Positions 52,636 through 61,346 of a DNA stretch of 64,000 bases are shown one piece after another. The translations under genes were made by a program, and so were the position numbers. The DNA comes from Suttonella indologenes. Its GTDB lineage: Bacteria; Pseudomonadota; Gammaproteobacteria; Cardiobacteriales; Cardiobacteriaceae. The stretch is from assembly GCF_900460215.1 (NCBI RefSeq), contig NZ_UHIA01000004.1, positions 1,620,001 to 1,684,000 on the forward strand. The letters run 5' to 3'. The number at the start of each line of letters is the position of its first letter. Positions within the stretch are counted from its first letter, which is position 1. Under the pieces are notes generated by a model, which searched no databases, had not been told where the DNA came from, and was given only the letters and a program-made list of their open reading frames with translations.

Positions 52636-53469
52636 ATGCAAGCACGCGCCTTTTGCAAAATGCACGGATTGGGCAATGATTTCGTCGTGTTGGACTGCCG
52701 CCGGCAAGCCTTTGATTGGACAAGCGCAGAAATCCTCTCCCTTGCTGACCGCTACCGCGGCATCGGCTTTGACCAATTGCTGATTATTGAAAACCCCCGC
52801 CATCCGCAAGTCGATTTCACCTACCGCATCTTCAATGCCGACGGACAAGAAGTCGAACACTGCGGCAACGGCGCGCGCTGCTTCGCCAAATACCTGCGCG
52901 ACAAGCAACTATTCGATTTCTCACGCCCTGTACGCGTTGCCGTCAAACGCGGCATCATTGAAATCCGCCACATGGGGCAAATCGAAGGCAAAGACGAATT
53001 CTGCGTCGATATGGGCGCACCCGACTTCACACCCTTTACCGCCGCCCAAAACAGCGAACTCTACCAAGCCATCGGCGAACAGACATTCGGCATCGTCTCC
53101 ATGGGCAATCCCCATGCCGTCTGCGAAGTCGGCGACAGCGCGACGGCAGAAGTCGCGGCAATCGGCAGCGCCCTGCAAAAACATCCGCTCTTTCCCGAGC
53201 AAGTCAACGTAGGCTTTATGCAAATCATTGACGAACATCATATTAAACTGCGCGTCTTTGAACGCGGCGTCGGCGAAACCCAAGCCTGCGGCACAGGCGC
53301 TTGCGCCGCCGCCGCCGTCGGTATTGCTCGCGGCGTACTGCGCTCGCCCGTGCGCGTCGAACTCAAAGGCGGCAGCCTGCGTATCGATTGGGAAGGCAAA
53401 AATCACGCGCTATTGATGAGCGGCGCGGCAGAAAGCGTCTTTGAAGGACAATTGCCCGCCCGCGCATGA
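52636..53469 (+). CDS. dapF: Diaminopimelate epimerase
   Basis: A 277-residue enzyme converting LL- to meso-diaminopimelate for lysine and peptidoglycan. Two catalytic cysteines are visible: EHCGNGARCFAKYL and QACGTGACAAAAVG. The N-terminal FCKMHGLGNDFVVLDCR and IVSMGNPHAVCEV are conserved. The stop overlaps the xerC start (ATGA), the order dapF-xerC known from enterobacteria, where a DUF484 gene sits between; it is missing here. Confidence 0.97.
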   Translation: MQARAFCKMHGLGNDFVVLDCRRQAFDWTSAEILSLADRYRGIGFDQLLIIENPRHPQVDFTYRIFNADGQEVEHCGNGARCFAKYLRDKQLFDFSRPVRVAVKRGIIEIRHMGQIEGKDEFCVDMGAPDFTPFTAAQNSELYQAIGEQTFGIVSMGNPHAVCEVGDSATAEVAAIGSALQKHPLFPEQVNVGFMQIIDEHHIKLRVFERGVGETQACGTGACAAAAVGIARGVLRSPVRVELKGGSLRIDWEGKNHALLMSGAAESVFEGQLPARA

Positions 53470-54362
53470 GCATTGACAAATACTGCGATTTCCTGCGCTT
53501 TGAACGCGAACTGGCATCCTTAAGCATCGCCACCTACCGCCGCCTGCTCGAACAAGCCGACCGGCATTTTGAACACAGCCTCATCCGGCAAAACAGCCAT
53601 ACCCTGCAAAGCTACCTCAACCGACTGCGCCGCCAAGGTATCGCCGCCAACACCCTCATCCAACACCGCGCCGCCCTGCGCGGCTACTTCGACTGGCTCA
53701 AACGCCAAACCCTGCGTGCAGACGACCCCAGCCTCGCCCTCGTCGTACCGAAAATACAAAACAAAATCCTGCCCAAAACCCTCAGCCCCGACCAAATCCG
53801 CCAATTATTGCAAGCGCCTGATGCCGAAGCACCGGCAAGCGAATGGCGCAACCACGCCCTCTTTGAACTCATCTACAGCAGCGGACTGCGCCTTGCCGAA
53901 GTCGCCGCCCTCAACGCCGCCCCATTCTCACCGCCGCCTGACGAACTCGTCATACTCGGCAAAGGCGGCAAAGAAAGGCGGATTTTTATCGGCAGACAAG
54001 CGCAAACCGCCCTGCAACATTGGCTCAAACTGCGCCCGCAATGGCTTAAAAATCCTGCAGAAACCGCCCTCTTCCTCAACCAAAGAGGCACCCGTCTGAG
54101 CAAACGCAGCATCGAAAAATTATTAGAACAACATGCCGTCCGCCGCCTAAACGGCATACACGTCAGCCCCCACATGCTGCGGCACAGCTTCGCCAGTCAT
54201 GTACTGCAATCCTCCGCCGACATCCGCGCCGTGCAAGAAATGCTGGGACACAGCGACCTCTCCACCACCCAAAAATACACCCATCTTGATTTTCAGCATC
54301 TGGCAAAAATCTACGACCAAGCACACCCGCGCGCGCGCAAAAAAAACCAAGACGGCGAATAA
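53466..54362 (+). CDS. xerC: Tyrosine recombinase XerC
   Basis: A 298-residue recombinase that resolves chromosome dimers at dif with XerD. The N-terminal SAM-like domain covers residues 1-90. Catalytic residues are Arg in YSSGLRLAEVAAL, Lys in LGKGGKERRIF, His-x-x-Arg in SPHMLRHSFASH, His in MLGHSDLSTTQ and Tyr in KYTHLDF. It is translationally coupled to dapF. The length is normal; it is the last intact core gene before a stretch of IS debris. Confidence 0.96.
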   Translation: MSIDKYCDFLRFERELASLSIATYRRLLEQADRHFEHSLIRQNSHTLQSYLNRLRRQGIAANTLIQHRAALRGYFDWLKRQTLRADDPSLALVVPKIQNKILPKTLSPDQIRQLLQAPDAEAPASEWRNHALFELIYSSGLRLAEVAALNAAPFSPPPDELVILGKGGKERRIFIGRQAQTALQHWLKLRPQWLKNPAETALFLNQRGTRLSKRSIEKLLEQHAVRRLNGIHVSPHMLRHSFASHVLQSSADIRAVQEMLGHSDLSTTQKYTHLDFQHLAKIYDQAHPRARKKNQDGE

Positions 54363-54424
54363 ACGAAGCCTCGCCACCAGTCCCGTTTTAAACAATTCAC
54401 AGAAAAACCATAAACCACACCTCC

Positions 54425-54679
54425 ATGAACATCAAAAAACGTCTATTTCATTCCGTCTTATTTGAAATAGGCGCGATTATGATCGGCATGCTGCTGATTC
54501 TATGCTTTTCAGACACCGAAGTCGGCTTAACTTTCGGCGTCGGCTTGAGCATCTCGTTGATAGCCACCGTGTGGAACTTTATGTTCAATTATGCCTTTGA
54601 CAAATCTTTACCGTCCCCGCGCAACCCGCAAACTGGCTTTGCGCATATTCCACACCTTCATTTGAAAGCGGCCTGCTGA
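54425..54679 (+). pseudogene. PACE-family efflux protein, frameshifted and cut by a miniature element
   Basis: The first half matches one bacterial transmembrane pair domain: RLFHSVLFEIGAIMIG and SLIATVWNFMFNYAFDKSLP. After LPSPR the homology continues in another frame (TRKLALRIFHTFI) and then a third (FESGLLI), so at least two small indels are present. A family-A element then replaces the rest. Intact PACE proteins (about 145 residues, two such pairs) export biocides such as chlorhexidine. This copy is dead. Confidence 0.7.
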
Positions 54680-54788
54680 TATAGTCGGAGAAGTGAAAAA
54701 GTAGTACAAGGCGGCGAGCCGCAGACAGTACAAGAGCGTACGGCAAGGCGAGCCAACGCCGTAATACTTTTTCAATTCTTTGACTATA
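54680..54788. repeat. Family-A miniature element (Correia-like)
   Basis: A 109-base copy, practically identical to those at 3524 and 11419. It joins a broken PACE gene on the left to a 5'-truncated IS30 transposase on the right. The two sides do not belong together, so a deletion must have occurred next to or through this element. Confidence 0.92.
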
Positions 54789-54795
54789 TCGTCAT

Positions 54796-55524
54796 TTGCT
54801 GCAAAGCAAAGTGTTGGGCGGCAAATGGTCGCCCGAACAGCTCAGTAAGCGCTTAGAATTTGAAAAATCTGATTTATCAATCAGTTTCAATACGATTTAC
54901 CGCGCGATTCATCAAGGTTGGCTGGATATCGGCGAAGGCAAAGCAAGCCGAAAATTACGCCATAAAGGCAGAACAAGGCGGAGAAAAAATCATCTTGAAA
55001 AGCGTGGAAAAATCACGATTTCGCATACATTGGAGGAACGCCCGATTTCAGCGCAAAACCGCAGCCGTTTCGGACATTGGGAAGCGGATACGGTATTGGG
55101 TGTCGCAGGCGGTGCCTGTTTGCTTACTTTGACGGAACGCAAAAGCCGTTTTGAGTTGGTGAAAAAGATTGCAGGCAAAAAAGCATTGTTGGTGAAAGAG
55201 GCGATGATAACCCTGCTTACACCGCATAAATTACGGTCAATTACGCCGGACAGAGGCAAGGAATTTGCCAAACATAGTTTAGTTACGCAAACATTAGGCG
55301 CAGCCTTTTATTTCCCCGAGCCGCATCAGCCGTGGCAAAGGGGGACAAATGAAAATACAAACGGGTTGCTCAGGGAGTTTTTCCCCAAGCAACAGGATAT
55401 AAACCGGTGGAGCGATGATTATATTCAATCGGTCGTCGACAAATTAAATCTACGACCGAGAAAGTGTTTAGACTGGAAAACACCTTATGAAGTTTACTTT
55501 AAAAAACTATTGCACTTGGTTTGA
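54796..55524 (+). pseudogene. IS30-family transposase lacking its N-terminus
   Basis: About 242 codons hold the complete DDE core: HWEADTVLG (Asp), ITPDRGKEF (Asp) and NENTNGLLREFFP (Glu). The end RPRKCLDWKTPYEV is normal. The first 90-100 residues with the HTH DNA-binding domain are missing, replaced by the family-A element. The right terminal repeat lies near 55510-55535 (TTGCACTTGG...CAATTCAAG). It differs in sequence from the IS30 remnant at 3301, so it is a second IS30 type. It is probably inactive for want of the HTH. Confidence 0.85.
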
Positions 55525-55671
55525 CAATTCAAGGACTAAAAAGTCCTTGCGCTCGGCTTTCATCAAGCTGTTCAACATAATCGATAGCAGCGTATTGATG
55601 CCATTGGGCTTGTTGGTAAAATCATGACAAATTTCTTGTAGCTGCTTTGGGCTTAGTTGTAAACTGTTCAT
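55507..55671 (-). pseudogene. N-terminal fragment of an IS256-like (Mutator) transposase
   Basis: A 54-codon minus-strand frame, MNSLQLSPKQLQEICHDF, then GINTLLSIMLNSLMKAERKDFLVLEL, resembles the start of IS256-type transposases (a LLN-x-LMKAER-x-FL block). It ends where the IS30 right end begins. GGGTCTCTCTC beyond its start may be the old IS terminal repeat. Confidence 0.5.
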
Positions 55672-55891
55672 AGGGTCTCTCTCTTTTTTGGATTGCGTTT
55701 GCTAAAACATTCTTACAAAAATTTGAGAGACCTTTTCTTTTGCCTCTCATCAGACACACTTTATGGGGCGGTATCCAGCATTTTTCGGGATCCGCCATAT
55801 GCGGCACGAAACTTTATAATAATTCTATTGACAATATTTATCATTTAGTTTAGGTTTGTCGTCCTCTTTTTTTTAACCATGGAGTGTCTAG

Positions 55892-56608
55892 ATGTACGCA
55901 AAAAAACTCGCTTTGTCTTTCGCCCTGTGCGGTGCTCTCAGCTCGCTTGCTGGCGCCCACGGTCTGTGGATCGCCCAAGTCAATGGTGACATGACCTTCA
56001 GCTACGGTCACAGCGGCACCAATACTGATGCCTACACGCCGGACAAAATCGTGCAAGCTTTCGGCTTCAAAGCAGACGGCAGCAAAGTGGACGTCGCTAC
56101 CAAAAAATACGACAACTATGTCACGGCTAATACCGAAGGTGTCGCCATAGTGGCTGGTGTCATGGACAACGGCTACTGGGCCCAAGACAAAAACGGCAAA
56201 TGGGTGAACCAGCGCGGCGATCAAGTCGATGGCGCCGAATCTTCGGCCAAATCCGCCAAGTACACCGTGGCTTATCTCAACGAACGCGCCAAAGTGCAGC
56301 CTGTTGGCCTGAAGTTGGAAATCGTGCCTGCCGTCAACCCTACCACCCTAAAAGAAGGCGACGAGCTGAAAGTGCAAGTGCTCTATCAGGGCAAGCCACT
56401 TGAAGGCGCGGAAGTCAGCAACAATTATTTCAACGAACACGCCAAAACCGTCAAAACCGATAAAGATGGCAATGCCACAGTTACTGTCGCCGAACATGCT
56501 TTCAATATTGTTGCCGTCGGACACAAGGCCAAGAGTGACGATCGATTTGAAGGCCGCAGCTACCACGCCACGCTGACCTTCGAAGCCAAGCACGACCATC
56601 ATCACTGA
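55892..56608 (+). CDS. DUF4198 periplasmic protein, possible nickel/metal uptake component
   Basis: A 238-residue secreted protein. The signal ends at SLAGAH, exposing HGLWIAQVNGDMTFSYGHSG. DUF4198 features follow: a first domain with DKIVQAFGFKADG, then the Ig-like KEGDELKVQVLYQGKPLEGAEVS and DKDGNATVTVAEHAFNIVAVGHK. A His-rich tail ends the protein (KHDHHH). Related proteins (NikK) accompany nickel ECF transporters; no transporter is left here. The gene is clearly GC-richer than the flanks and starts a block that ends in broken sequence, so it looks imported. Confidence 0.8.
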   Translation: MYAKKLALSFALCGALSSLAGAHGLWIAQVNGDMTFSYGHSGTNTDAYTPDKIVQAFGFKADGSKVDVATKKYDNYVTANTEGVAIVAGVMDNGYWAQDKNGKWVNQRGDQVDGAESSAKSAKYTVAYLNERAKVQPVGLKLEIVPAVNPTTLKEGDELKVQVLYQGKPLEGAEVSNNYFNEHAKTVKTDKDGNATVTVAEHAFNIVAVGHKAKSDDRFEGRSYHATLTFEAKHDHHH

Positions 56609-56667
56609 CCTCTCTTTGTTAACGGCGTATGCGCCCGGGCATACGCCCCTTCCCCACGAAGACCAGC

Positions 56668-56970
56668 ATGAAATACTTCCTCATCTTCGGCACGCTCCTC
56701 TTTTCCCTCACTGCCCGCGCCTATGCTCCCGGCCTTTCCTGCCAAATGCAGGGAGAGACGGTGCAATGCATCGGCAGCTACTCCGACGGATCTTCAGTCT
56801 TTGGCGTGGACATCAAAGTTCTCGACTACAATGACAAAGTGCTGTTTGAAGGCGCGCTCGACAAGGAAAGCCGCATCGAATTTCCCAAGTCCGTCGTCAG
56901 CGAATACTACGTCAAGTTCGACGGTGGTTCCGGTCATATCCTCGAACTGGATCACGCCGACATCCAGTAA
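56668..56970 (+). CDS. Small periplasmic protein following DUF4198 gene
   Basis: A 100-residue secreted protein. The signal peptide ends near ARAYAPG; the mature part has two Cys (GLSCQMQGETVQCIGSYSDG) that could pair, and beta-rich text ending SGHILELDHADIQ. The start at MKYFLIF was chosen for its signal-peptide shape. No exact family is recognised, but its layout resembles the periplasmic part of NikL-like proteins. It shares the GC-rich composition of its neighbour and is five bases from the next gene. Confidence 0.65.
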   Translation: MKYFLIFGTLLFSLTARAYAPGLSCQMQGETVQCIGSYSDGSSVFGVDIKVLDYNDKVLFEGALDKESRIEFPKSVVSEYYVKFDGGSGHILELDHADIQ

Positions 56971-56975
56971 CACGC

Positions 56976-57435
56976 ATGAGCAAACCCGCTCTAGTTGTCA
57001 CTGTCGCTCCCGCGCGGGCCACGCGCGAGACTGCTTATGTGCTGCTCGCGGCACTGGCCGTCATCCTCATCGCCGCACTTATCATCCGCCACAACCAGAA
57101 AGATATAGTACCTTAACTTCAAAATGAGACTTAGAGATACACATTTTGTCAGGAGAAGCGCTTAGAATAATCTCATTTTGAAGTTAAGGTACTATACTGA
57201 CGTCGACGAGGGCAAACAGCGCGGTAGCCACCGCTGGCAGAAATACCACGTCGCAGGTCGCGAGGTCTATCTCGGCGTGAGCGTGGAGCCGCAGACAGCC
57301 GGACATTTCCTGTGGATCCTGCCGCCTGCGCGCGAGGAAAACGCGCTTGCCCAATTCGAAGTATGGCTGCATCCCGCAGCCCAACCGCCTGCCCTGCATC
57401 ATCTTGATGCCGAAGATTTGGTGCCAACAGGCTAG
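56976..57435 (+). pseudogene. Membrane protein gene interrupted by a family-B element
   Basis: Without the element the frame is continuous and encodes 122 residues: MSKPALVVTVAPARAT, a hydrophobic helix (AYVLLAALAVILIAALII), then RHNQKDTDVDEG and a periplasmic or cytoplasmic tail ending LVPTG. The joint reads CAG-AAA-GAT-ACT-GAC after deleting the insert with one TA. As it stands, translation stops inside the element after 46 residues. Together with the two preceding genes it was probably a metal-uptake accessory set. Confidence 0.75.
57104..57196. repeat. Family-B miniature element inside a membrane-protein gene
   Basis: A 93-base copy with near-perfect long inverted ends (TATAGTACCTTAACTTCAAA both ways). 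Its GC content is far below that of the surrounding imported block. It is the best-preserved copy of the family, so probably recent. Confidence 0.92.
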
Positions 57436-57442
57436 AAGCGCA

Positions 57443-57721
57443 TCAACCGCAGCAACGACATCCGAAGACAACCATGAACACCTTAGTTAATGCGTCAAGT
57501 GCAGATAGAATTTCTGCGCTAAAGCCGCGTGCAGCGAGTTCGCCTGCTGTCATTGAAGTATCTTCTAATACGTCATGTAAGACAGCAACAATCTTTTCCG
57601 TTTCGCTACCTACTCTTGCCATCACAGCTAAAGGATGCAAGATGTATGGTGCGCCTCCTTTATCTTTTTGCCCTGAGTGATAAGTTGCCGCAATAATAAT
57701 GGCTTGTTCAAGCGTGGACAT
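57443..57721 (-). pseudogene. HD-domain (p)ppGpp hydrolase-like protein, 3' truncated
   Basis: The first 80 residues match the RelA/SpoT-type HD hydrolase: MSTLEQAIIIAATYHSGQKDKGG, YILHPLAVMARV and VAVLHDVLEDT (HD motif), then LDALTK. There the homology stops abruptly near 57478, where the GC-rich block begins, and 12 unrelated residues lead to a stop. Intact small homologues are about 150-180 residues. The block from about 55.87 to 57.48 kb therefore seems to have landed in this gene. Confidence 0.75.
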
Positions 57722-57725
57722 TGTC

Positions 57726-58151
57726 TTACTTACCTCCTAAATCTTGACCGGCATGATACTGTCTAACGTTTTCCATCAATGCTTCTTCGGCATCTTTCGC
57801 CGCCTGAATGATTTCCGCTATTTCCGCTTCGCTATAATCCGCCGCTTTTAATACTTCTTCAGGTGATAAATCGCCGGCGAATACGCGCCCACAAAAACCG
57901 GCGGCAGCATAGCGCTGCTCCAAAGGATGTTCATCTAAGAATTGACGCACCGGCACCGCTTTTTCGGCTTCCCTTTCTATCTGTCTTTCTAAAAACCGCT
58001 CTAAGAGTTCTTTAACATATTCTTCAAAACTGGGGTAGCTTAATTCCTTAGCTGCTATTTTTTGTTCTTCAATCGGCAGCGTTAAAATGCTGTAGTTAAT
58101 ATCCACATCCATCTCATCAGCTAATCGCTGAATATCTTCATTGGTCATCAT
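57726..58151 (-). CDS. Hypothetical protein upstream of the truncated HD gene
   Basis: A 141-residue soluble, acidic, mostly helical protein. Recognisable features are only compositional: a Glu/Arg-rich helix (FEEYVKELLERFLERQIERE) and two short segments resembling regulatory helices (LSPEEVLKAADYSEAEIAEI). No domain is recognised. It ends four bases before the HD gene start on the same strand, so the two formed an operon, perhaps a toxin-antitoxin-like or nucleotide-signalling pair. That is speculation. Confidence 0.55.
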   Translation of the reverse strand: MMTNEDIQRLADEMDVDINYSILTLPIEEQKIAAKELSYPSFEEYVKELLERFLERQIEREAEKAVPVRQFLDEHPLEQRYAAAGFCGRVFAGDLSPEEVLKAADYSEAEIAEIIQAAKDAEEALMENVRQYHAGQDLGGK

Positions 58152-58400
58152 CTAATTATTCTAAGGATCTAGATTAGCAAGCTAATTTGATAGAGTTTAT
58201 TGTAGAAGCGAGTATAAATATTTTTCTACATCATCAACACTCTACTTCCAAAGCCAATCGCATTCTTTCAAGTACCATTCAAAATTTTTGCTTACTTCGT
58301 TAAATTTTGCAAGCCTTCTTTTGGTAAAACTACAAAAAATTCCTATATAATTGATATAGTTACTATCATAATCAAATTCATCTTATACGCTTAAATTAGC

Positions 58401-58406
58401 TATAAT
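58401..58406 (+). promoter_or_regulatory. -10 box of gor
   Basis: TATAAT about 25 bases before the start codon, in a 278-base AT-rich gap (58152-58429) that shows no other clear feature. A good -35 or an OxyR site could not be picked out by eye. Confidence 0.4.
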
Positions 58407-58429
58407 ACCTTTTTTATTTTTAGGAGCGC

Positions 58430-59782
58430 ATGATGACAGCAGAAACTTTTGATTTAATTTGTATCGGCGGCGGCAGCGGCGGCGTGGCGACGGCAAGACG
58501 TGCGGCGGAGTACGGAGCGAAAGTCGCTCTGATTGAAAAAGCACGCGTCGGCGGCACCTGCGTGAATGTGGGCTGCGTGCCTAAAAAACTCTTTTGGTAT
58601 GCCGCCAATACTGCCGAGGCTTTGCATAATGCGCCGCTCTTCGGCTTTGCCAAACCCGAATCCGTCGCTTTTGATTGGGCGAGCTTTAAAAAGGAGCGCG
58701 ATGCCTATATTGCGCGCTTAAACGGTATTTATGAGAAAAATCTCGAAAAATCAGGTGTGAGCTTAATCCGCGGCGCAGCGAAATTCATCGATAAAGACAC
58801 GGTGGAAGTCGAGGGCAAACGCTATCAGGCAAAACATATTCTTATCGCGGTTGGCGGCACGCCGAGTATTCCCGAGATTGCTCAAGCGCAATTGGGCATT
58901 ACTTCCGATGATTTTTTTGCTTTGGAGCAGCAGCCGCAGCATATGCTGATAATTGGCGGCGGCTATATTGCCTGCGAGATTGCAGGCGTGATGCAGGCAT
59001 TGGGTAGTCAGGCGGAGATTGTGATTCGCGGCAAGCACTTGCTGCGTCAATTGGATGAAGACATCAGTGGCACACTTGCTGATGCCATGCAGGAACAAGG
59101 GATTAAGATTCATCGCGAAGCCAATGTAACAGCGATTGAAAAACAAGGCGGACAACTTGAAGTGCAATTGGATAACGGCGAAAACATCCTGACCGATTGC
59201 CTGTTTTGGGCGACCGGCCGCCGCCCTGCGACGGATGCGCTGAATCTTGCCGCCGCCGGCATTGCCGTGCAAAACAACGGCGTGATTGAAGTCGATGATT
59301 ATCAAAATACCAATGTGGCGGGCATTTATGCGATTGGCGATGTGGTCGGCAAAATCGATTTGACGCCGGTGGCGATTGCCGCCGGCCGCCGCCTTGCCGC
59401 ACGTCTTTTTAAAGGCGACAGCCAAGCCAAATTGGATTATGACAATGTGCCGAGCGTGATATTTACTCATCCGCCGATTGGCACGGTGGGGTTGGGCGAG
59501 CGTGAAGCGCGGGCGCAATACGGCGATACGCTTAAGGTCTATAAAGCGCAGTTCACGCCGATGGCGCGCACTTTCGCCGCCCACAAGCCCAAAACGCTGA
59601 TGAAATTAATCTGCCAAGGCGAGCAGGAAAAAATCGTCGGCATTCAGATGATTGGCGACGGCGTGGACGAAATGCTGCAAGGCTTTGCGGTGGCAGTCAA
59701 AATGGGAGCTTGCAAAGCCGATTTTGACGATACGGTCGCCATTCATCCGACCAGCGCGGAAGAATTGGTGACGTTGCGCTAA
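58430..59782 (+). CDS. gor: Glutathione-disulfide reductase
   Basis: A 450-residue flavoenzyme that keeps glutathione reduced with NADPH. FAD loop ICIGGGSGGVATARRAAEYG; redox disulfide GGTCVNVGCVPKKL (Cys-x4-Cys); NADPH site LIIGGGYIACEIAGVMQALG; FAD contact VAGIYAIGDV; and the C-terminal catalytic DDTVAIHPTSAEELVTL (His-Glu pair). The length equals E. coli Gor. AGGAG lies just before two adjacent ATG codons; the second (58433) has the better spacing. It is monocistronic. Confidence 0.96.
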   Translation: MMTAETFDLICIGGGSGGVATARRAAEYGAKVALIEKARVGGTCVNVGCVPKKLFWYAANTAEALHNAPLFGFAKPESVAFDWASFKKERDAYIARLNGIYEKNLEKSGVSLIRGAAKFIDKDTVEVEGKRYQAKHILIAVGGTPSIPEIAQAQLGITSDDFFALEQQPQHMLIIGGGYIACEIAGVMQALGSQAEIVIRGKHLLRQLDEDISGTLADAMQEQGIKIHREANVTAIEKQGGQLEVQLDNGENILTDCLFWATGRRPATDALNLAAAGIAVQNNGVIEVDDYQNTNVAGIYAIGDVVGKIDLTPVAIAAGRRLAARLFKGDSQAKLDYDNVPSVIFTHPPIGTVGLGEREARAQYGDTLKVYKAQFTPMARTFAAHKPKTLMKLICQGEQEKIVGIQMIGDGVDEMLQGFAVAVKMGACKADFDDTVAIHPTSAEELVTLR

Positions 59783-59873
59783 AAAACGCTAATTGAGCAA
59801 TTTTCCCAAATCATCAAGCGGCAAGTACGGAGCAATTCTGTACTTAGCGCTTGATGATGCTTCTTAAAAACTT

Positions 59874-59896
59874 AGCTTCAACCTTGAAGTGCAATT
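59874..59896. repeat. Solitary IS30-type terminal repeat
   Basis: TAGCTTCAACCTTGAAGTGC resembles the IS30 left end at 3301 (AGATTCAAGCTTGAAGTGC). It is the only trace of an element between gor and the CRISPR array. Confidence 0.4.
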
Positions 59897-59898
59897 AA

Positions 59899-60000
59899 TA
59901 TAGTCAGTTCATGTCAAAACAACACATGACTTTTACATATCGACGTAAACAATAGAAATATAATGCTTTAAGTGTTCTCTTTTGGCATGAATTAATTATA
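59899..60000. repeat. Family-D miniature element beside CRISPR array
   Basis: A 102-base element with the ends TATAGTCAGTTCATGTCAAA and, reversed, TATAATTAATTCATGCCAAA. It is diverged from the copy at 35797. It ends 9 bases from the first repeat, at the trailer side of the array. Confidence 0.65.
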
Positions 60001-60009
60001 ATCCTCAAG

Positions 60010-60922
60010 GCCTTAATCCCCGATGTGTGGGGCGGTTTTTCCAACTATGAAGCGGAGCGAAATGCTTACACCTTGCCGCGTCTTAATCCCCGATATGTGG
60101 GGCGGTTGTTCCAACCTGCTAAAACCGAGTATTTTAGGATTGCCAAAGTCGTCTTAATCCCCGATGTGTGGGGCGGTTTTTCCAACCTAAAAAACAAAAA
60201 AGAGGTTAAAGAAAAAATTTGTCTTAATCCCCGATGTGTGGGGCGGTTGTTCCAACATTTACTTACGGAGAACAACATGAAACTAGTCAAGTCTTAATCC
60301 CCGGTGTGTGGGGCGGTTGTTCCAACAAACCAGATATTGAACAAAAAATATCAGCATTGTCTTAATCCCCGATGTGTGGGGCGGTTTTTCCAACCCGCCA
60401 TTACGGTCAATATCATCAGGGCGGTTTTTCCAACGCCGGCTATATTGACAATGGCAAGGGACAACTCGTCTTAATCCCCGATGTGTGGGGCGGTTTTTCC
60501 AACATGTAACCTCTAAGAAAGGTGATGTTACTTACCAGTCTTAATCCCCGATGTGTGGGGCGGTTTTTCCAACTGATGTGATAAAAGAGAAAATCGCCCA
60601 TTGCAAAGTCTTAATCCCCGATGTGTGGGGCGGTTTTTCCAACTATTCACAAGATGCCTTCGGTAAAAGACTTCTGTCTTAATCCCCGATGTGTGGGGCG
60701 GTTTTTCCAACGGGGGCGCACAAATGCATCACTGGCAATTGGCTTGTCTTAATCCCCGATGTGTGGGGCGGTTTTTCCAACCAAGAATGGTGGGGATACT
60801 CGTATCAAATTATGGGTCTTAATCCCCGATGTGTGGGGCGGTTTTTCCAACTGCACGCCTTGGCGCAGGGAAAATCATTAACAAATGTCTTAATCCCCGA
60901 TGTGTGGGGCGGTTTTTCCAAC
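60010..60922 (-). CRISPR. CRISPR array: 13 full 36-bp repeats, one truncated, 13 spacers
   Basis: The repeat on the plus strand starts GTCTTAATCCCC and ends GGCGGTTTTTCCAAC. Full repeats start at 60010, 60080, 60151, 60221, 60291, 60359, 60468, 60538, 60608, 60676, 60746, 60816 and 60887; a 16-base partial one lies at 60419-60434. Spacers are 32-35 bp, except 24 bp at 60395-60418. Transcription is best read on the minus strand: the RNA would form CCCC-ACACAUC-GGGG followed by the 8-base tag AUUAAGAC, the type III handle length. Repeats at 60010-60326 carry most substitutions, marking the old end; those near 60922 are uniform. Array and cmr genes share one direction. Confidence 0.97.
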
Positions 60923-61061
60923 TGACTGCCTGTTTTTTCTCTTTGCTTTTCAAATGGTTGAAAGGCGTCTTAGCTAAATTTCTTTTTTGCCAAAAGGAGT
61001 TTTTCATGCTATCGAGTTTTCAATGACTTAGCTTTGTGTCGGAAGAACGTTGAGGCGCGCT

Positions 61062-61090
61062 ATTTTAAAGGCTGTTTATGTGTTGTTCAA
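61062..61090 (-). promoter_or_regulatory. Promoter in the CRISPR leader
   Basis: On the minus strand TTGAAC (61085-61090), 17 bases, then TAAAAT (61062-61067). The start would fall near 61054, about 130 bases before the first repeat. The 206-base leader (60923-61128) is AT-rich and has no gene. Confidence 0.65.
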
Positions 61091-61128
61091 GGATTTTGTC
61101 GTTGTTTTTATGGTTGTTTAAATAAAGA

Positions 61129-61236
61129 TATAGTCGGAGAAGTGGAAAAGTAGTACAAGGCGGCGAGCCGCAGACAGTACAGATAGTACGGCAAGGCGAG
61201 CCAACGCCGTAATATTTTTTCAATTCTTCGACTATA
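61129..61236. repeat. Family-A miniature element between cmr6 and CRISPR leader
   Basis: A 108-base copy with the shorter central segment (GTACAGATAGTACGG) seen also at 21959. It separates the cmr operon from the leader promoter and, as a long hairpin, could stop read-through from cmr6 into the array. Confidence 0.9.
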
Positions 61237-61346
61237 ATACATTGTTGTCGGCTGCCTTATGCATAGTCAATTAATGGAAAAATTAATTATTTTTCAATCG
61301 GGTAGATATTACCGTTCCTCTCAACTCTCCAAAACAAAAAACCGTA

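Noticed and set aside
54796..55524. Functional IS30 element
   Set aside because: The DDE core is intact, but the N-terminal DNA-binding domain and left terminal repeat are missing.
57178..57435. Separate gene starting in the family-B element end
   Set aside because: A TTG inside the element could start it, but the frame is simply the 3' half of the interrupted membrane gene.
60025..60297. Open frames across the CRISPR array
   Set aside because: They arise from the repeat itself (near-identical residues every 70 bases) and have no ribosome site.
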